64,000 nt of DNA from Hyphomicrobium sp. (GCF_019744875.1 NZ_JAIETU010000006.1:482757-546756); one strand, 5' to 3'; counted from the first letter of the stretch, positions 33,181-42,294 are shown. The notes: generated from the sequence alone by a model not told the origin. Translations and numbers: made by a program.

Positions 33181-36100
33181 CGCGCCGCATGGCTCCCAAC
33201 CTCAGAGCGGTCTTCCGCGCTTCAATCGCGGGGCGGATCGCTGCGTTTGCGGTGATGCTGCTGGCGTCGCTGGTTGCGGTGTCCGCGCCTGCGCTTGCGC
33301 TCAAGCCGATCGAGATCGGCCAGGACCAGGGGCGTCTCGACGTGACGCCGCTGGCGGATCTCTACGAAGGCCGTGGCGACAGCCTGCAGGTCGAAACGGC
33401 GGCCGGCGCGGATGGTCTCGCAAGCCGCATGTCGGTGTCGGCCGCAACGCCGGGCGACAATCCCAACTGGATCGTGTTCGCGCTCACCAACTCGACGGAC
33501 AAGCCGGTGGAGCGCTGGCTTTCGGCGGCGCGCTACAGCGTGATCGGATCGGGCGTCGTGTGGCCGGATCTCGATGCTCAACGCATCGAGGCGATCACGC
33601 CGTCGGTGGGCTTCGTGCCGGAGCGCATCAAGAGCGACCGGGCGGACCTGTTCCGCATCACGCTCGAGCCGGGGCAGACCATCACTTACGTCGCGGAGCT
33701 TTCATCGGAGCGTTTTGCGCGCCTGCATCTGTGGAAGCCGCTCGACTACGAAATCCGCATTTCCGACCGCCAGCTTTTCAACGGCGTGCTGCTCGGGCTG
33801 ACGGGCCTGATGGCGATCTTCCTGACGGCCATCTTCGCGGCCAACCACAAACTCGTGTTTCCGGCATCTGCGCTGGTGGCGTGGTGCGTACTTGCCCATC
33901 TCTGTGTCGACTTCGGCTTCTTCCATAAGCTGTTCCAGCTCAAGCCCGAGGCGAATGCTGTCTATCGCGCGGCGTCGGAGGCCGCGCTCGCGGCCAGCCT
34001 TGTGGTGTTCCTGCATGTGTTCCTCAGGCTCGCGCTGTGGCACGGGCTGATCCGCATGTTGATCACGGTGTGGCTGCTGGCGCAGTTCTCGCTGATCGCC
34101 GTCGCGATCATCGACCCGCGGCTGGCGGCCACGTTCGCGCGTCTCTCGTTCCTGTTCATCGGGTTGACGGGCACGGGCCTCATCCTGTTCCTCGCCTTGC
34201 GCGGCCAGGACCGCGCGCTCTCGCTCATCCCGACATGGATCCTGTTCCTCGTCTGGATCTTCGGGGCGGGCGTTGCGCTGACCGGCAAGCTGACAGGCGA
34301 AGCCGCCGTGTTCGGCCTCGTGTCCGGCATGGTTCTGATCGTGCTCTCGATCGGCTTTACGGTGACGCAGTATGCGTTCCGCTCGGTGGAGCCGCTGCAT
34401 GGCGCGGCGCCGACGGAGCTGCAGGCGCGCTCGATTGCGGTCGATGCTTCGGGCGCGGCGGTCTGGGAATGGAACGCGCGCCGCGACGAGGTCAAGGTCA
34501 GCCAGTCGGTCGAGGCGCTGCTCGGGCTGTCGCCGGGGGATCTCTCGACGCGGACCGATGATTTCATGCGCCATCTTCATCCGGCCGACCGCGAGCGGTT
34601 CCGGCTGGCGCTGTTCACGGTGCAGGAGCGGCGCGACGGCAAGGTGTGCTGCGAGTTCCGTCTGCGGCAGGCCGACAACAACTATCGCTGGTTCGAGCTC
34701 GAAGCGGCCGGTGTGCCGGGCTCTGATCCGCGCTCGTTCAAATGCGTCGGCCTCGTGCGCGACGTGACCGACGCCAAGCGGGCGCACGAACGCCTCCTGC
34801 ACGACGCCGTGCACGACAGCCTGACGGGGCTTCCGAACCGCGAGCTGCTGCTCGACCGTCTCGAAGTGGCGATGGTGCGCGCCAAGTCGGAGCCGCAAAT
34901 CCGGCCGACCGCGCTGATCATCGACATCGACAAGTTCACGAGCCTCAGCTCGTCGCTCGGTCTCGTGCTCGGCGACAGCCTGCTGCTCACCATTGCGCGG
35001 CGCCTGCAGCGCCACCTCGGACCCAATGACACGCTGGGGCGCATTTCCGGCGATCGCTTCTGCCTGCTGTTGCTCGCCGACCAGCCGGTGGCGGAGCTGG
35101 CCCAGCATGCCGAACGCATCCGCCGTTCGCTGCGCTCGCCGATCAAGATTTCGGGCGAGGAGATCGTGCTGACGGGCTCGATCGGCATTGCCATCTTCGA
35201 CGGCGAGGAATCGAACCACGCAGACCTGCTGAAGAAGGCCGAGATCGCCATGTTCCGCGCCAAGCGCGCGGGCGCCGACCGGATCGAAGTGTTCACGCCG
35301 GAGATGAAGGGCGACCAGGACGACCGCCACGCGCTCGAAGCCGAGCTTCGGCGCGCGCTCGAGAAAAACGCCGTGCGCGTTGCGTACTATCCGGTCGTCT
35401 ACCTGCCGACCGAGGAGCTGGCGGGCTTCGAAGCGGTGGCGCGCTGGGATCATCCGCAGCTCGGCACCATCGATCCGTCGCAGTTCTCGCCGCTGTCCGA
35501 AGACAACGACCTGATCGCGCGGCTCGGCATCTATTTGCTGCAGAAGGCTTCGCGCGACGTGGTGGTCTGGCAGAAGGAATTCCCGCGCGGGGATTCACCG
35601 CTGTTTGCCAGCGTCAACATCTCGTGCCGCCATCTGTTCCGCCCCGACGTCATCCAGGAAGTGCGCCATATCCTCGGCCGCACGGTGGTGCCGAAGGGAT
35701 CGCTGCGCATTGAAGTGACGGAGCAGGTGACGCTCGAAAATCCCGAGCAGTCGACGGAAGTGCTCGAATGGCTGCGCTCGTCCGGCGCTGAGATCGTGCT
35801 CGACGAATTCGGCACGGGGTATTCGTCGCTGTCCTATCTCGACCGGCTGCCGTTCGACAGCGTCAAGATCGATCAAGCGATCATGCAGGCGGGCGACGTC
35901 AAGGGCGGCAACGACAGCGTGCTGTTGCGCTCCATGGTGGCGCTCGGTCACGAGCTTGGAAAGAAAATCGTCGCCAAGGGCGTCGAGGCCGCGGGCGAAG
36001 TCAGCTTCCTGCGCTCCATCGAATGCGAATACGCGCAGGGGCCCTATTGCGGCGATGCGATCGCGGACACCGATGTGGTGCAGGTGCTCGCAACGGTGAA

Positions 36101-37250
36101 GACGTCGGAAAACAAGGTCAAGCCGGTCGGCGTGTTCCGGCCCAAGGCGCGCAAGAAGGCCGGCAAGCCGCAGGCTCCGCAGCAGCGGCCCGACGCCCAG
36201 CCCGGGATGGCGGCGGCGAATGGTCAGGCCGCTCCACCGCGCGCGAACGGGAAGGCAGAGCATGCCGCCAACGGACACGCCGCCAAAGGCGCGCCGAACG
36301 GACATGCCGCGAATGGCCACGCTTCAAACGGGCATGCTCAGAACGGACATGCTCCAAATGGGCATGTTCAAAATGGGCAGGGCGTGCCACCGGAGATCCA
36401 GCAGGGCGGCAACGGCAAGGGCGCACCGATGAAGCCCGCAGTCGCGGCTCCGCGCGATCCCGCGACCGGCGCGCTGGCCCGTGCGCAGGCGCGCCTGCGC
36501 GCTGAACAGCCCGCCTTCGGGCGCGCGCCGAACGGCGCACCGCCTGCCGCGCCTCAGCCGGGCGGAGCGCCGATGCAGGCTGCTCCTCAGGTTGGTCCGG
36601 GCCAGCCGATGCACGTGGGGTCTCCGCCTCCGCCGCCGTCCAACGGCGCGATGCCGCCGCAATTTGCGGGAGCGCCGGCTGTCGCTCCGCCGCCTGTTCC
36701 GCAGCCTCCGGTGGCAAGTCCCACCACGCGCCTGTCGGACGTTCTTCCGAATGTCGCTGCGCTCGACGCCACTCAGCGCCCGCCTGCCCGCGGAGCAGGG
36801 TTCCCAGATGCTCCGGCCGGCATGCCGCCAGTCGAGGCGCCGCCGCCGTTTGCGCGTGCGCCCGCGCCGCCGCCGGTTCAGCCGCCTCAGCTTCGCCCCG
36901 TCGATGCGCCGCCCTCGATGCCCGGCCCGCCACCTTCACCGGCCTGGCCCGCTCCGCATCAGGGTGCGCCGCCGCCTCTTCCGGGCGGGCCGCCGCGCGC
37001 CGCTCCGCCTCCGCCGCCCGCAGGCGATGTCGTGGCCCGTCCAGTGCTGGTTCAGCCGATGCCGCAGGGAGCGCCGCCGTCAGCTCCTGTCGCGCCTCCA
37101 CCGCAGCCTGCCGGTGTCCGGCCGGCCGCGCCGCCGCAGATCAACACGGGCTTGGCGCCTCAGCCGATCCCGCCGGATTTCTCGAACCTGCCGCCCGCCA
37201 TCGCCGAGAGCCTGGCGCGACTGGCCGGCGTAGCGCGCAAGCCCGGTTGA
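33177..37250 (+). CDS. 7TM-PAS-GGDEF-EAL protein, degenerate, with long Pro-rich tail
   Basis: A 1357-residue membrane signalling protein; GTG start overlaps the GNAT stop (GTGA) and follows GAGAGG. Order: signal peptide (about 1-45); periplasmic 7TMR-DISM-like sensor (about 50-195); seven hydrophobic helices (about 200-400); PAS (about 420-535); GGDEF (about 545-700); EAL (about 735-960); low-complexity tail (about 980-1357). The GGDEF site reads SGDRF (624-628), so it should not make c-di-GMP. In EAL, E752, the substrate Asn, the ExTE Glu, Lys of VKID and the final Gln remain, but DDFG is DEFG (D876-E877) and AEGVE is AKGVE (Lys934), so hydrolysis is doubtful. The tail has NGH repeats (about 1030-1068), then a Pro/Ala-rich region. 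It may bind c-di-GMP or act as a scaffold. Confidence 0.88.
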   Translation: MTRRMAPNLRAVFRASIAGRIAAFAVMLLASLVAVSAPALALKPIEIGQDQGRLDVTPLADLYEGRGDSLQVETAAGADGLASRMSVSAATPGDNPNWIVFALTNSTDKPVERWLSAARYSVIGSGVVWPDLDAQRIEAITPSVGFVPERIKSDRADLFRITLEPGQTITYVAELSSERFARLHLWKPLDYEIRISDRQLFNGVLLGLTGLMAIFLTAIFAANHKLVFPASALVAWCVLAHLCVDFGFFHKLFQLKPEANAVYRAASEAALAASLVVFLHVFLRLALWHGLIRMLITVWLLAQFSLIAVAIIDPRLAATFARLSFLFIGLTGTGLILFLALRGQDRALSLIPTWILFLVWIFGAGVALTGKLTGEAAVFGLVSGMVLIVLSIGFTVTQYAFRSVEPLHGAAPTELQARSIAVDASGAAVWEWNARRDEVKVSQSVEALLGLSPGDLSTRTDDFMRHLHPADRERFRLALFTVQERRDGKVCCEFRLRQADNNYRWFELEAAGVPGSDPRSFKCVGLVRDVTDAKRAHERLLHDAVHDSLTGLPNRELLLDRLEVAMVRAKSEPQIRPTALIIDIDKFTSLSSSLGLVLGDSLLLTIARRLQRHLGPNDTLGRISGDRFCLLLLADQPVAELAQHAERIRRSLRSPIKISGEEIVLTGSIGIAIFDGEESNHADLLKKAEIAMFRAKRAGADRIEVFTPEMKGDQDDRHALEAELRRALEKNAVRVAYYPVVYLPTEELAGFEAVARWDHPQLGTIDPSQFSPLSEDNDLIARLGIYLLQKASRDVVVWQKEFPRGDSPLFASVNISCRHLFRPDVIQEVRHILGRTVVPKGSLRIEVTEQVTLENPEQSTEVLEWLRSSGAEIVLDEFGTGYSSLSYLDRLPFDSVKIDQAIMQAGDVKGGNDSVLLRSMVALGHELGKKIVAKGVEAAGEVSFLRSIECEYAQGPYCGDAIADTDVVQVLATVKTSENKVKPVGVFRPKARKKAGKPQAPQQRPDAQPGMAAANGQAAPPRANGKAEHAANGHAAKGAPNGHAANGHASNGHAQNGHAPNGHVQNGQGVPPEIQQGGNGKGAPMKPAVAAPRDPATGALARAQARLRAEQPAFGRAPNGAPPAAPQPGGAPMQAAPQVGPGQPMHVGSPPPPPSNGAMPPQFAGAPAVAPPPVPQPPVASPTTRLSDVLPNVAALDATQRPPARGAGFPDAPAGMPPVEAPPPFARAPAPPPVQPPQLRPVDAPPSMPGPPPSPAWPAPHQGAPPPLPGGPPRAAPPPPPAGDVVARPVLVQPMPQGAPPSAPVAPPPQPAGVRPAAPPQINTGLAPQPIPPDFSNLPPAIAESLARLAGVARKPG

Positions 37251-37262
37251 GCGCCGCCGCGT

Positions 37263-37433
37263 TCAGCGAGGCGTGACCGGCGCGTCGTTCCGCTGCGGGA
37301 GTTGGCGGAAGATCTCCTGTTTGGAAAGCGCCTTGCGCGCGAGCACGTGGGCGGCGCCAAACTGGCGTTGGAGCCAGTCTGCGCGGCTTTCCGCGTAGCC
37401 TATTTTTCGCAGCCGCAAACGCTCGAAGCGCAT
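37263..37433 (-). CDS. possible 56-residue basic protein
   Basis: An open frame in the otherwise empty gap between the EAL-protein gene and marR. It reads MRFERLRLRKIGYAESRADWL, continues with AAHVLARKALSKQEIFRQLPQ, and is basic and helical. No ribosome site is clear and no family is recognised. It may be a gene remnant or a real small protein. Confidence 0.3.
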   Translation of the reverse strand: MRFERLRLRKIGYAESRADWLQRQFGAAHVLARKALSKQEIFRQLPQRNDAPVTPR

Positions 37434-37452
37434 TGCCAAACGGAGTGACTAG

Positions 37453-37464
37453 GGGTATATACCC
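37453..37464. promoter_or_regulatory. palindromic operator before marR
   Basis: A perfect 12-bp palindrome GGGTATATACCC ending 5 bp before the marR ATG. A near copy (GGGCATATACCC) lies before the MFS gene at 37884-37895. Binding here would block the marR start, so autoregulation is likely. Confidence 0.6.
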
Positions 37465-37469
37465 GCGTC

Positions 37470-37868
37470 ATGGCGATCAATTGCTATTGCATTGCTCTTC
37501 GAAGAGCCGAGCGAAAGGTGACGTCGATTTACGACGAAGCCTTGAAGCCGGCCGGTGTGAATATCGCGCAGTTCAGCCTGCTGCGGGCCATCGACAGATC
37601 GATGCCGGTTTCGCTGAGCAAGCTTGGCAAGCTGACAGAGCTCGACCGCTCGACCGTTGGGCGAAATGTGCGGGTTCTATCTCGGATGGCTCTCGTCAAG
37701 ATGCTTCACGGCGAAGATCAACGTGAGGCGGTGGTGGTGCTTACGGAAAAAGCGCGGGAAGCGCTGGTCGTTGGCGCGCCGCTATGGCTTGAGGCGCAAC
37801 AGAAGATAGAAAACACGTTGGGCGTGACGATCGCGAAGCGTTTGAGAGGCCTTTCGCAAAGGCTTTGA
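37470..37868 (+). CDS. MarR family transcriptional regulator
   Basis: A 132-residue winged-helix MarR protein. The N-terminal helix CYCIALRRAERKVTSIYDEALKPAGV is typical of the family; the DNA-binding part includes QFSLLRAID, the recognition helix region TELDRSTVGRNVRVLSRMALV, and the wing EDQREAVVVLTEKAREAL. It is immediately preceded by a perfect palindrome and followed by an MFS gene with the same element, the usual regulator/efflux pairing. No ribosome site is evident, so the mRNA may be leaderless or nearly so. Confidence 0.9.
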   Translation: MAINCYCIALRRAERKVTSIYDEALKPAGVNIAQFSLLRAIDRSMPVSLSKLGKLTELDRSTVGRNVRVLSRMALVKMLHGEDQREAVVVLTEKAREALVVGAPLWLEAQQKIENTLGVTIAKRLRGLSQRL

Positions 37869-37883
37869 TATTTGAGTTTATGC

Positions 37884-37895
37884 GGGCATATACCC
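37884..37895. promoter_or_regulatory. second copy of the MarR-type operator before the MFS gene
   Basis: GGGCATATACCC differs at one position from the perfect palindrome upstream of marR and lies 23 bp before the MFS ATG. It suggests that the regulator also controls the transporter separately from marR. Confidence 0.55.
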
Positions 37896-37917
37896 GGGTA
37901 GAGAGCGAGGTGCTTGC

Positions 37918-39213
37918 ATGATCTCCGGCCGCGTTGCGTCCTGGCTCGAAGCCAGGAACATCCATTATGGTTGGGTTGTTGCGGGAACCACGTTCCTCAC
38001 AATGCTCGCGACGGCTGGAGCCATGGGGTCTCCCGGCGTGTTGCTCGAGCCTCTCCAGCGTGATTTTGGCTGGCAGAACGCCGATATCTCTTTCGCGCTG
38101 GCGGTTCGGCTGGTGCTGTTCGGATTGATGGGGCCGTTTGCCGCCGCGTTGATGAACCGCTTCGGCGTCCGCACAGTTGCGATCGGCGCTCTACTGTTGA
38201 TTTCGGTGGGGCTGGTCGGCTCATTGGCCATGATCTCGGTGTGGCAGCTCGTTCTCTTGTGGGGCGTCATCGTCGGCATCGGGACCGGCATGACGGCGCT
38301 CGTGCTCGGCGCAACGGTTGCCACACGGTGGTTTTCGCGACGGCGCGGTCTCGTCGTGGGTATGATGACCGCGAGCACCGCCACGGGTCAGCTCGTCTTC
38401 CTGCCGCTGCTTGCTGAGTTGACCGAGCGCATCGGGTGGCGCGTGGCGCTTCTTCTCGTGGTGGCGATCGTGCTTCTCGCGCTCTTAGCGGTCGTGCTTC
38501 TCATGCGTGACTATCCCGCCGACGTCGGTCTCCCGCCGTTTGGGGATCAAGAAATCGTCGAGCCGCCGAAGCAGGATCAAAGGCTTTTGTCCCTCCTCTC
38601 CTCTCCGCTGGTGGCGCTTCGCGAAGCGTCGCGCTCCTCGACGTTTTGGGTTCTGTTCCTGACCTTCTACGTTTGCGGTCTGAGCACGAACGGCCTGATC
38701 CAAACGCACTGGATATCGCTGTGCGGTGACTTTGGGATCGCGCCGGTCGGAGCCGCCGGCATGCTCGCCATGATCGGGATCCTGGATTTGATTGGGACGA
38801 TTTTTGCGGGATGGCTCTCGGACCGCTATGACAACCGTTGGCTTCTATTCTGGTTTTATGGCTTGCGCGGTTTGTCGCTCCTGTATTTGCCCTTCAGCGA
38901 TTTCACGATCATCGGCCTGTCGATCTTCGGCATCTTCTACGGTCTCGACTGGGTGGCGACCGTTCCTCCGACCGTCAAGCTCACGGTGGAACGTTTCGGC
39001 CCGGAGCGGGCGACCCTCACGTTCGGTTGGATTTTCGCCGGACATCAGCTTGGAGCGGCGACGGCCGCATTTGGCGCGGGGGCAACGCGCACCATCCTCG
39101 GCACCTATCTTCCGGCAATTTATGTGGCGGGCGCGATGTGCCTCGTCGCAGCGATGCTCGTCATTTCGATCAAGCCACTTGCGAAGCGCGAGCCTCGCCT
39201 CGGATTGGCGTGA
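37918..39213 (+). CDS. MFS transporter
   Basis: A 431-residue major facilitator with 12 hydrophobic helices. The N-half has the motif-A-like MNRFGVRTVAIGALLL, and the helix 4 region GTGMTALVLGATVATRWFSRRRGLVVGMMTAS resembles monocarboxylate/oxalate-type MFS carriers. The C-half contains WLSDRYDNRWLLFWFYGLRG. A GAGG ribosome site precedes the ATG. The substrate is unknown; pairing with a MarR regulator suggests export or import of a small aromatic or organic acid. Confidence 0.87.
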   Translation: MISGRVASWLEARNIHYGWVVAGTTFLTMLATAGAMGSPGVLLEPLQRDFGWQNADISFALAVRLVLFGLMGPFAAALMNRFGVRTVAIGALLLISVGLVGSLAMISVWQLVLLWGVIVGIGTGMTALVLGATVATRWFSRRRGLVVGMMTASTATGQLVFLPLLAELTERIGWRVALLLVVAIVLLALLAVVLLMRDYPADVGLPPFGDQEIVEPPKQDQRLLSLLSSPLVALREASRSSTFWVLFLTFYVCGLSTNGLIQTHWISLCGDFGIAPVGAAGMLAMIGILDLIGTIFAGWLSDRYDNRWLLFWFYGLRGLSLLYLPFSDFTIIGLSIFGIFYGLDWVATVPPTVKLTVERFGPERATLTFGWIFAGHQLGAATAAFGAGATRTILGTYLPAIYVAGAMCLVAAMLVISIKPLAKREPRLGLA

Positions 39214-39313
39214 CTACTTGCGAGGGCGGGTGCTCCGTCATTTTGGGCCGGACGTGCGCGTGACATCATCAGGCGCGGTTAGGCGGAGCCACTCTTGATC
39301 AGGCGTGGCCACT

Positions 39314-39928
39314 CTAGGCGTGGCCTGTGTCGCTCACGAGATGCGATGGGTCGACGCCGATCTTGGCGAGGGCGCGGGTGTACTTTCCGTCGATGTCGGA
39401 ATCGAACAGCAGGTTGACGTCGGCCGGGCAGTGCAGCCAGCCATTGGCCTGGATCTCGCTTTCGAGCTGACCGGCAGACCAGCCCGCATAGCCGAGCGCG
39501 AGAAGCGCGTGCGCGGGACCTTCACCGGTGGCGATCGCCTTCAGGATCTCGATCGAGGCGGTCAGGCTTACCTCGTGGTCGATCGGCAGCGTCGACTCGC
39601 TCGAATGATAGTCCGACGAATGCAGCACGAAGCCGCGCCCGGTCTCGACGGGGCCGCCGACGTGCACCTGCCGTTCCAGGATGTCGGCGGAGATGCCGTC
39701 CTCGGGAGAGCCCGTCGCGATGCCCAGGCGCTCCAGCAGGTCCGGGAAGTTGATGTGGTCGGCGCGATGATTGATGATCAGGCCCATTGCGCCGTCGTCG
39801 GAATGGGCACACATGTAGATGACCGAACGGGAAAACCGCCGATCCGTCATCAGAGGCATGGCAACGAGAAGCTGCCCCTTGAGAAAGCTGTCGCCGCGTT
39901 TTTTTCGTTTTGATTTCGATGTCGTCAT
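39314..39928 (-). CDS. YqgE/AlgH family protein (UPF0301)
   Basis: A 204-residue cytoplasmic protein of the YqgE/AlgH family. Conserved segments: FLKGQLLVAMPLMTDRRFSRSVIYMCAHSDDGAMGLIINH, VHVGGPVETGRGFVLHS, and ALGYAGWSAGQLESEIQANGWL. The N-terminus has a basic run (SKSKRKKRG). Function is unclear, although the family often adjoins ruvX/yqgF. Here it is divergent from the DsbD-N-like gene. Confidence 0.9.
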   Translation of the reverse strand: MTTSKSKRKKRGDSFLKGQLLVAMPLMTDRRFSRSVIYMCAHSDDGAMGLIINHRADHINFPDLLERLGIATGSPEDGISADILERQVHVGGPVETGRGFVLHSSDYHSSESTLPIDHEVSLTASIEILKAIATGEGPAHALLALGYAGWSAGQLESEIQANGWLHCPADVNLLFDSDIDGKYTRALAKIGVDPSHLVSDTGHA

Positions 39929-40105
39929 CGAGAGAGATTATCTCCGCGGACCGCTGCCTGTGAAGCCGCGATTTCTTCCGATGTTGAGGGAACTTCCGTA
40001 CGTGCGCGACGTCCTGATGCGACAATCTGCGAATGCTAAGGCGCGATTGCGGCTGAAAAATTCGCAGGCTGAACGAACCTCCCAACTGAAGAAGGCCGAT
40101 GCGCC

Positions 40106-40969
40106 ATGATGCGTTGCACGTTCTCGCGGGTCCATGTCGCGATGCTGGCGATATTTGTTTTCGGGCTGGCGGCTTCAAGCGCCGCGCCGCCGGCATCTGC
40201 GCTTTCTTCGTCCTGGGTGCCCGGCCACAAGGTCAAGGCGCGGCTCGTTGCGGGCCGGACGACGCCGTCGGACGGAAGCAAGCTGATGGCGTTCGTCGAG
40301 ATCGTGCTCGAGCCAGGCTGGAAAACCTATTGGCGTTCGCCGGGTGACGCCGGGCTACCGCCGTCGCTCGACTGGTCGAAGTCCGGCAACGTCGCGTCGG
40401 CCGAGGTGCAGTACCCCGCGCCGCGGACCTTCACCGACAAATCCGGTCACACGGTCGGCTACGAGGGGACGGTGTTCCTGCCGATCGCGTTCACGCCGAA
40501 ATCGCCCGGCGAGCTGGTGACGCTGGCGGTCGATGCGCATTACGGGATCTGCAAGGACATCTGCGTGCCGGTCGATGCGGAGCTGAAGCTCGACATTCCC
40601 GCGGGCGAGACGGCGCTTGCCCCGGCGGCGGCCCTCGTTGCCCTGGACCGCGTGCCCCGGCCCCAGGCGGGTGTGATTGACGGCGATCCGGTGCTGGTGC
40701 GCGGCGAGGCGCGGCTCGATGGAGAGCAGCCGAAAATGATTGTCGAGACCCGCTTTCCGGCGGGAGAGGCCGGCGCCGTCTATCTCGAGGCGTCGAATGG
40801 GCAGTTTCTGCCGATCCCGGACAAAGTTTCCGGCGGCGCGGACGGGGCGGCGGTTTTCGAACTGCCGCTCGGTGCGGACATCGACCTCAAGGCTCTCAAA
40901 GGTGCGACCGTGACCGCCACGCTCGTCGGCGAAACGGGCGCGTCCTATGCAACGTTTGTGGTGCCTTAA
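40106..40969 (+). CDS. secreted DsbD N-terminal-domain-like protein
   Basis: A 287-residue exported protein with a signal peptide (MLAIFVFGLAASSAAPPASA). The body matches the DsbD alpha-like immunoglobulin-fold domain: VPGHKVKARLVAG, VEIVLEPGWKTYWRSPGDAGLPPSLDW, the YEGTVFLPI region and a redox-like Cys pair CKDICVP. The membrane and thioredoxin domains of full DsbD are absent, which is normal for this stand-alone alphaproteobacterial group. Role in periplasmic thiol transfer is inferred. Confidence 0.82.
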   Translation: MMRCTFSRVHVAMLAIFVFGLAASSAAPPASALSSSWVPGHKVKARLVAGRTTPSDGSKLMAFVEIVLEPGWKTYWRSPGDAGLPPSLDWSKSGNVASAEVQYPAPRTFTDKSGHTVGYEGTVFLPIAFTPKSPGELVTLAVDAHYGICKDICVPVDAELKLDIPAGETALAPAAALVALDRVPRPQAGVIDGDPVLVRGEARLDGEQPKMIVETRFPAGEAGAVYLEASNGQFLPIPDKVSGGADGAAVFELPLGADIDLKALKGATVTATLVGETGASYATFVVP

Positions 40970-41062
40970 GCGCCAGTGCCGATCCGCGAGGCCCGACACC
41001 GATCCGTTGCAGCATGCCTATACATCTGACATTCAAGCCGACCAACACCAGAGGAGTGCGCG

Positions 41063-41545
41063 ATGAGCATTAAAGTGGGCGACAAGCTGCCGGAGGCCAA
41101 GTTCACCGTCATGGGTGAGAGCGGGCCACGCCCTGCGCCATCCAGCGAGGTGTTCGCGGGGAAGAAGGTGGTGCTGTTCGCCGTTCCGGGCGCCTTCACG
41201 CCGACCTGCAGCGAGGCGCACCTGCCGGGCTTCGTCGGTCTCGCCGATGATCTCAAGGCGAAGGGCGTCGACACGGTGGCGTGCACGGCGGTCAACGACG
41301 TGTTCGTTCTGGCCGCCTGGTCCAAGGCGCGGGACGCCGGCGATATCACCATGCTGGCGGACGGAAACGCGGATTTTGCCAGGGCTCTGGGCCTGGATCT
41401 TGACCTCAGCGCGTTCGGATTGGGCACGCGCTCCAAGCGCTACGCGATGATTGTGACGGACGGCGTGGTCGATTACCTCGCGATCGAAGACAGTCCTCCC
41501 GAGCATATCAAGGCGACTGCTGACAAGGTTCTCGCATCCCTGTAA
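41063..41545 (+). CDS. peroxiredoxin (Prx5 type)
   Basis: A 160-residue atypical peroxiredoxin reducing hydrogen peroxide and organic peroxides. The peroxidatic Cys49 is in PGAFTPTCSEAHLPGF, followed by Cys near residue 74 (VACTAVNDVFV) and the C-terminal GTRSKRYAMIV. Glutathione or thioredoxin could be the reductant. AGGAG precedes the ATG. It follows the DsbD-N-like gene, though a regulatory link is not shown. Confidence 0.93.
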   Translation: MSIKVGDKLPEAKFTVMGESGPRPAPSSEVFAGKKVVLFAVPGAFTPTCSEAHLPGFVGLADDLKAKGVDTVACTAVNDVFVLAAWSKARDAGDITMLADGNADFARALGLDLDLSAFGLGTRSKRYAMIVTDGVVDYLAIEDSPPEHIKATADKVLASL

Positions 41546-41725
41546 GTAAAAATCGAAAATCTATACTTCTGAATACTTGGTCTCGGTTCGGGTCAGTCTT
41601 GCTGCAGTGCGGTTGGACATATTGACGCGCTTGCGGGCCGTTTCCTTGTTTCTGCCTGGTACCCGTGCGACTGGCGCTTCGTTGAGTAAGCATTTAGTAA
41701 GCCATTTAGCATGGGGACCTCAGAG

Positions 41726-42268
41726 ATGAGAAAGAACGTCTACGCCGTCGCGGCGAGTCTGTTTGTGTTCGCCGGCGCGACGTCTGCTGACGCGCGTCCG
41801 TCTCACGACTCGGCCCACGACCGCTGGAATCCATTCGTCCAGCATTCTTCTTCCGTCGCCAGCGCCGCCTCGAGCCGCGCAACGGCGCCGAGGGCCAACC
41901 GCGAGCGCACCGCGAACCGCGGGCGCAGCCAGCGCGTGCGTCATGCCCGCGCGAATTACGATTCCGCGCCGTCCTATTCGTCCAGCGCCGGCCGCCATGC
42001 GGCAGGTGGCCGTCCGCGCGCCTGGTGCGGCTGGTGGATGCGCACGCAACGCGGCGGTGGCGCTCACCTGAACGTCGCCTGGAACTGGAGCAAGTGGGGC
42101 AGCCCGAGCGGTCCGCAGGTCGGCGCCGTTGTCGTCTGGCGTCACCACGTCGGCGAGATCGTCGGCCGCGCGGCCAACGGTCAGTGGCTCGTCCGCTCCG
42201 GCAACGACGGCGGCGCAGTTCGCACGCGCGCCCGCTCGGTTGCTGGCGCTGTCTTCCGCATGGGCTAA
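41726..42268 (+). CDS. secreted CHAP/TIGR02594-like protein
   Basis: A 180-residue exported protein with a signal peptide (RKNVYAVAASLFVFAGATSADA), a Ser/Arg-rich linker (about 25-95), and a compact C-terminal domain. The domain has a Cys in RAWCGWWMRTQ and a His pair in VVVWRHHVGEIVG, then a QWLVRSGNDGGAVRTRARS segment. This Cys/His order is typical of CHAP-type cysteine amidases, so peptidoglycan hydrolysis is possible. I choose the ATG at 41726 over 41711 because GGGGA precedes it. A strong terminator follows. Confidence 0.7.
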   Translation: MRKNVYAVAASLFVFAGATSADARPSHDSAHDRWNPFVQHSSSVASAASSRATAPRANRERTANRGRSQRVRHARANYDSAPSYSSSAGRHAAGGRPRAWCGWWMRTQRGGGAHLNVAWNWSKWGSPSGPQVGAVVVWRHHVGEIVGRAANGQWLVRSGNDGGAVRTRARSVAGAVFRMG

Positions 42269-42294
42269 GCCCGGCGGATCGACGCTCGTTACAA

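Noticed and set aside
36240..36400. CRISPR-like short repeats
   Set aside because: They are in-frame NGH codon repeats within a protein-coding tail, with no uniform spacers.
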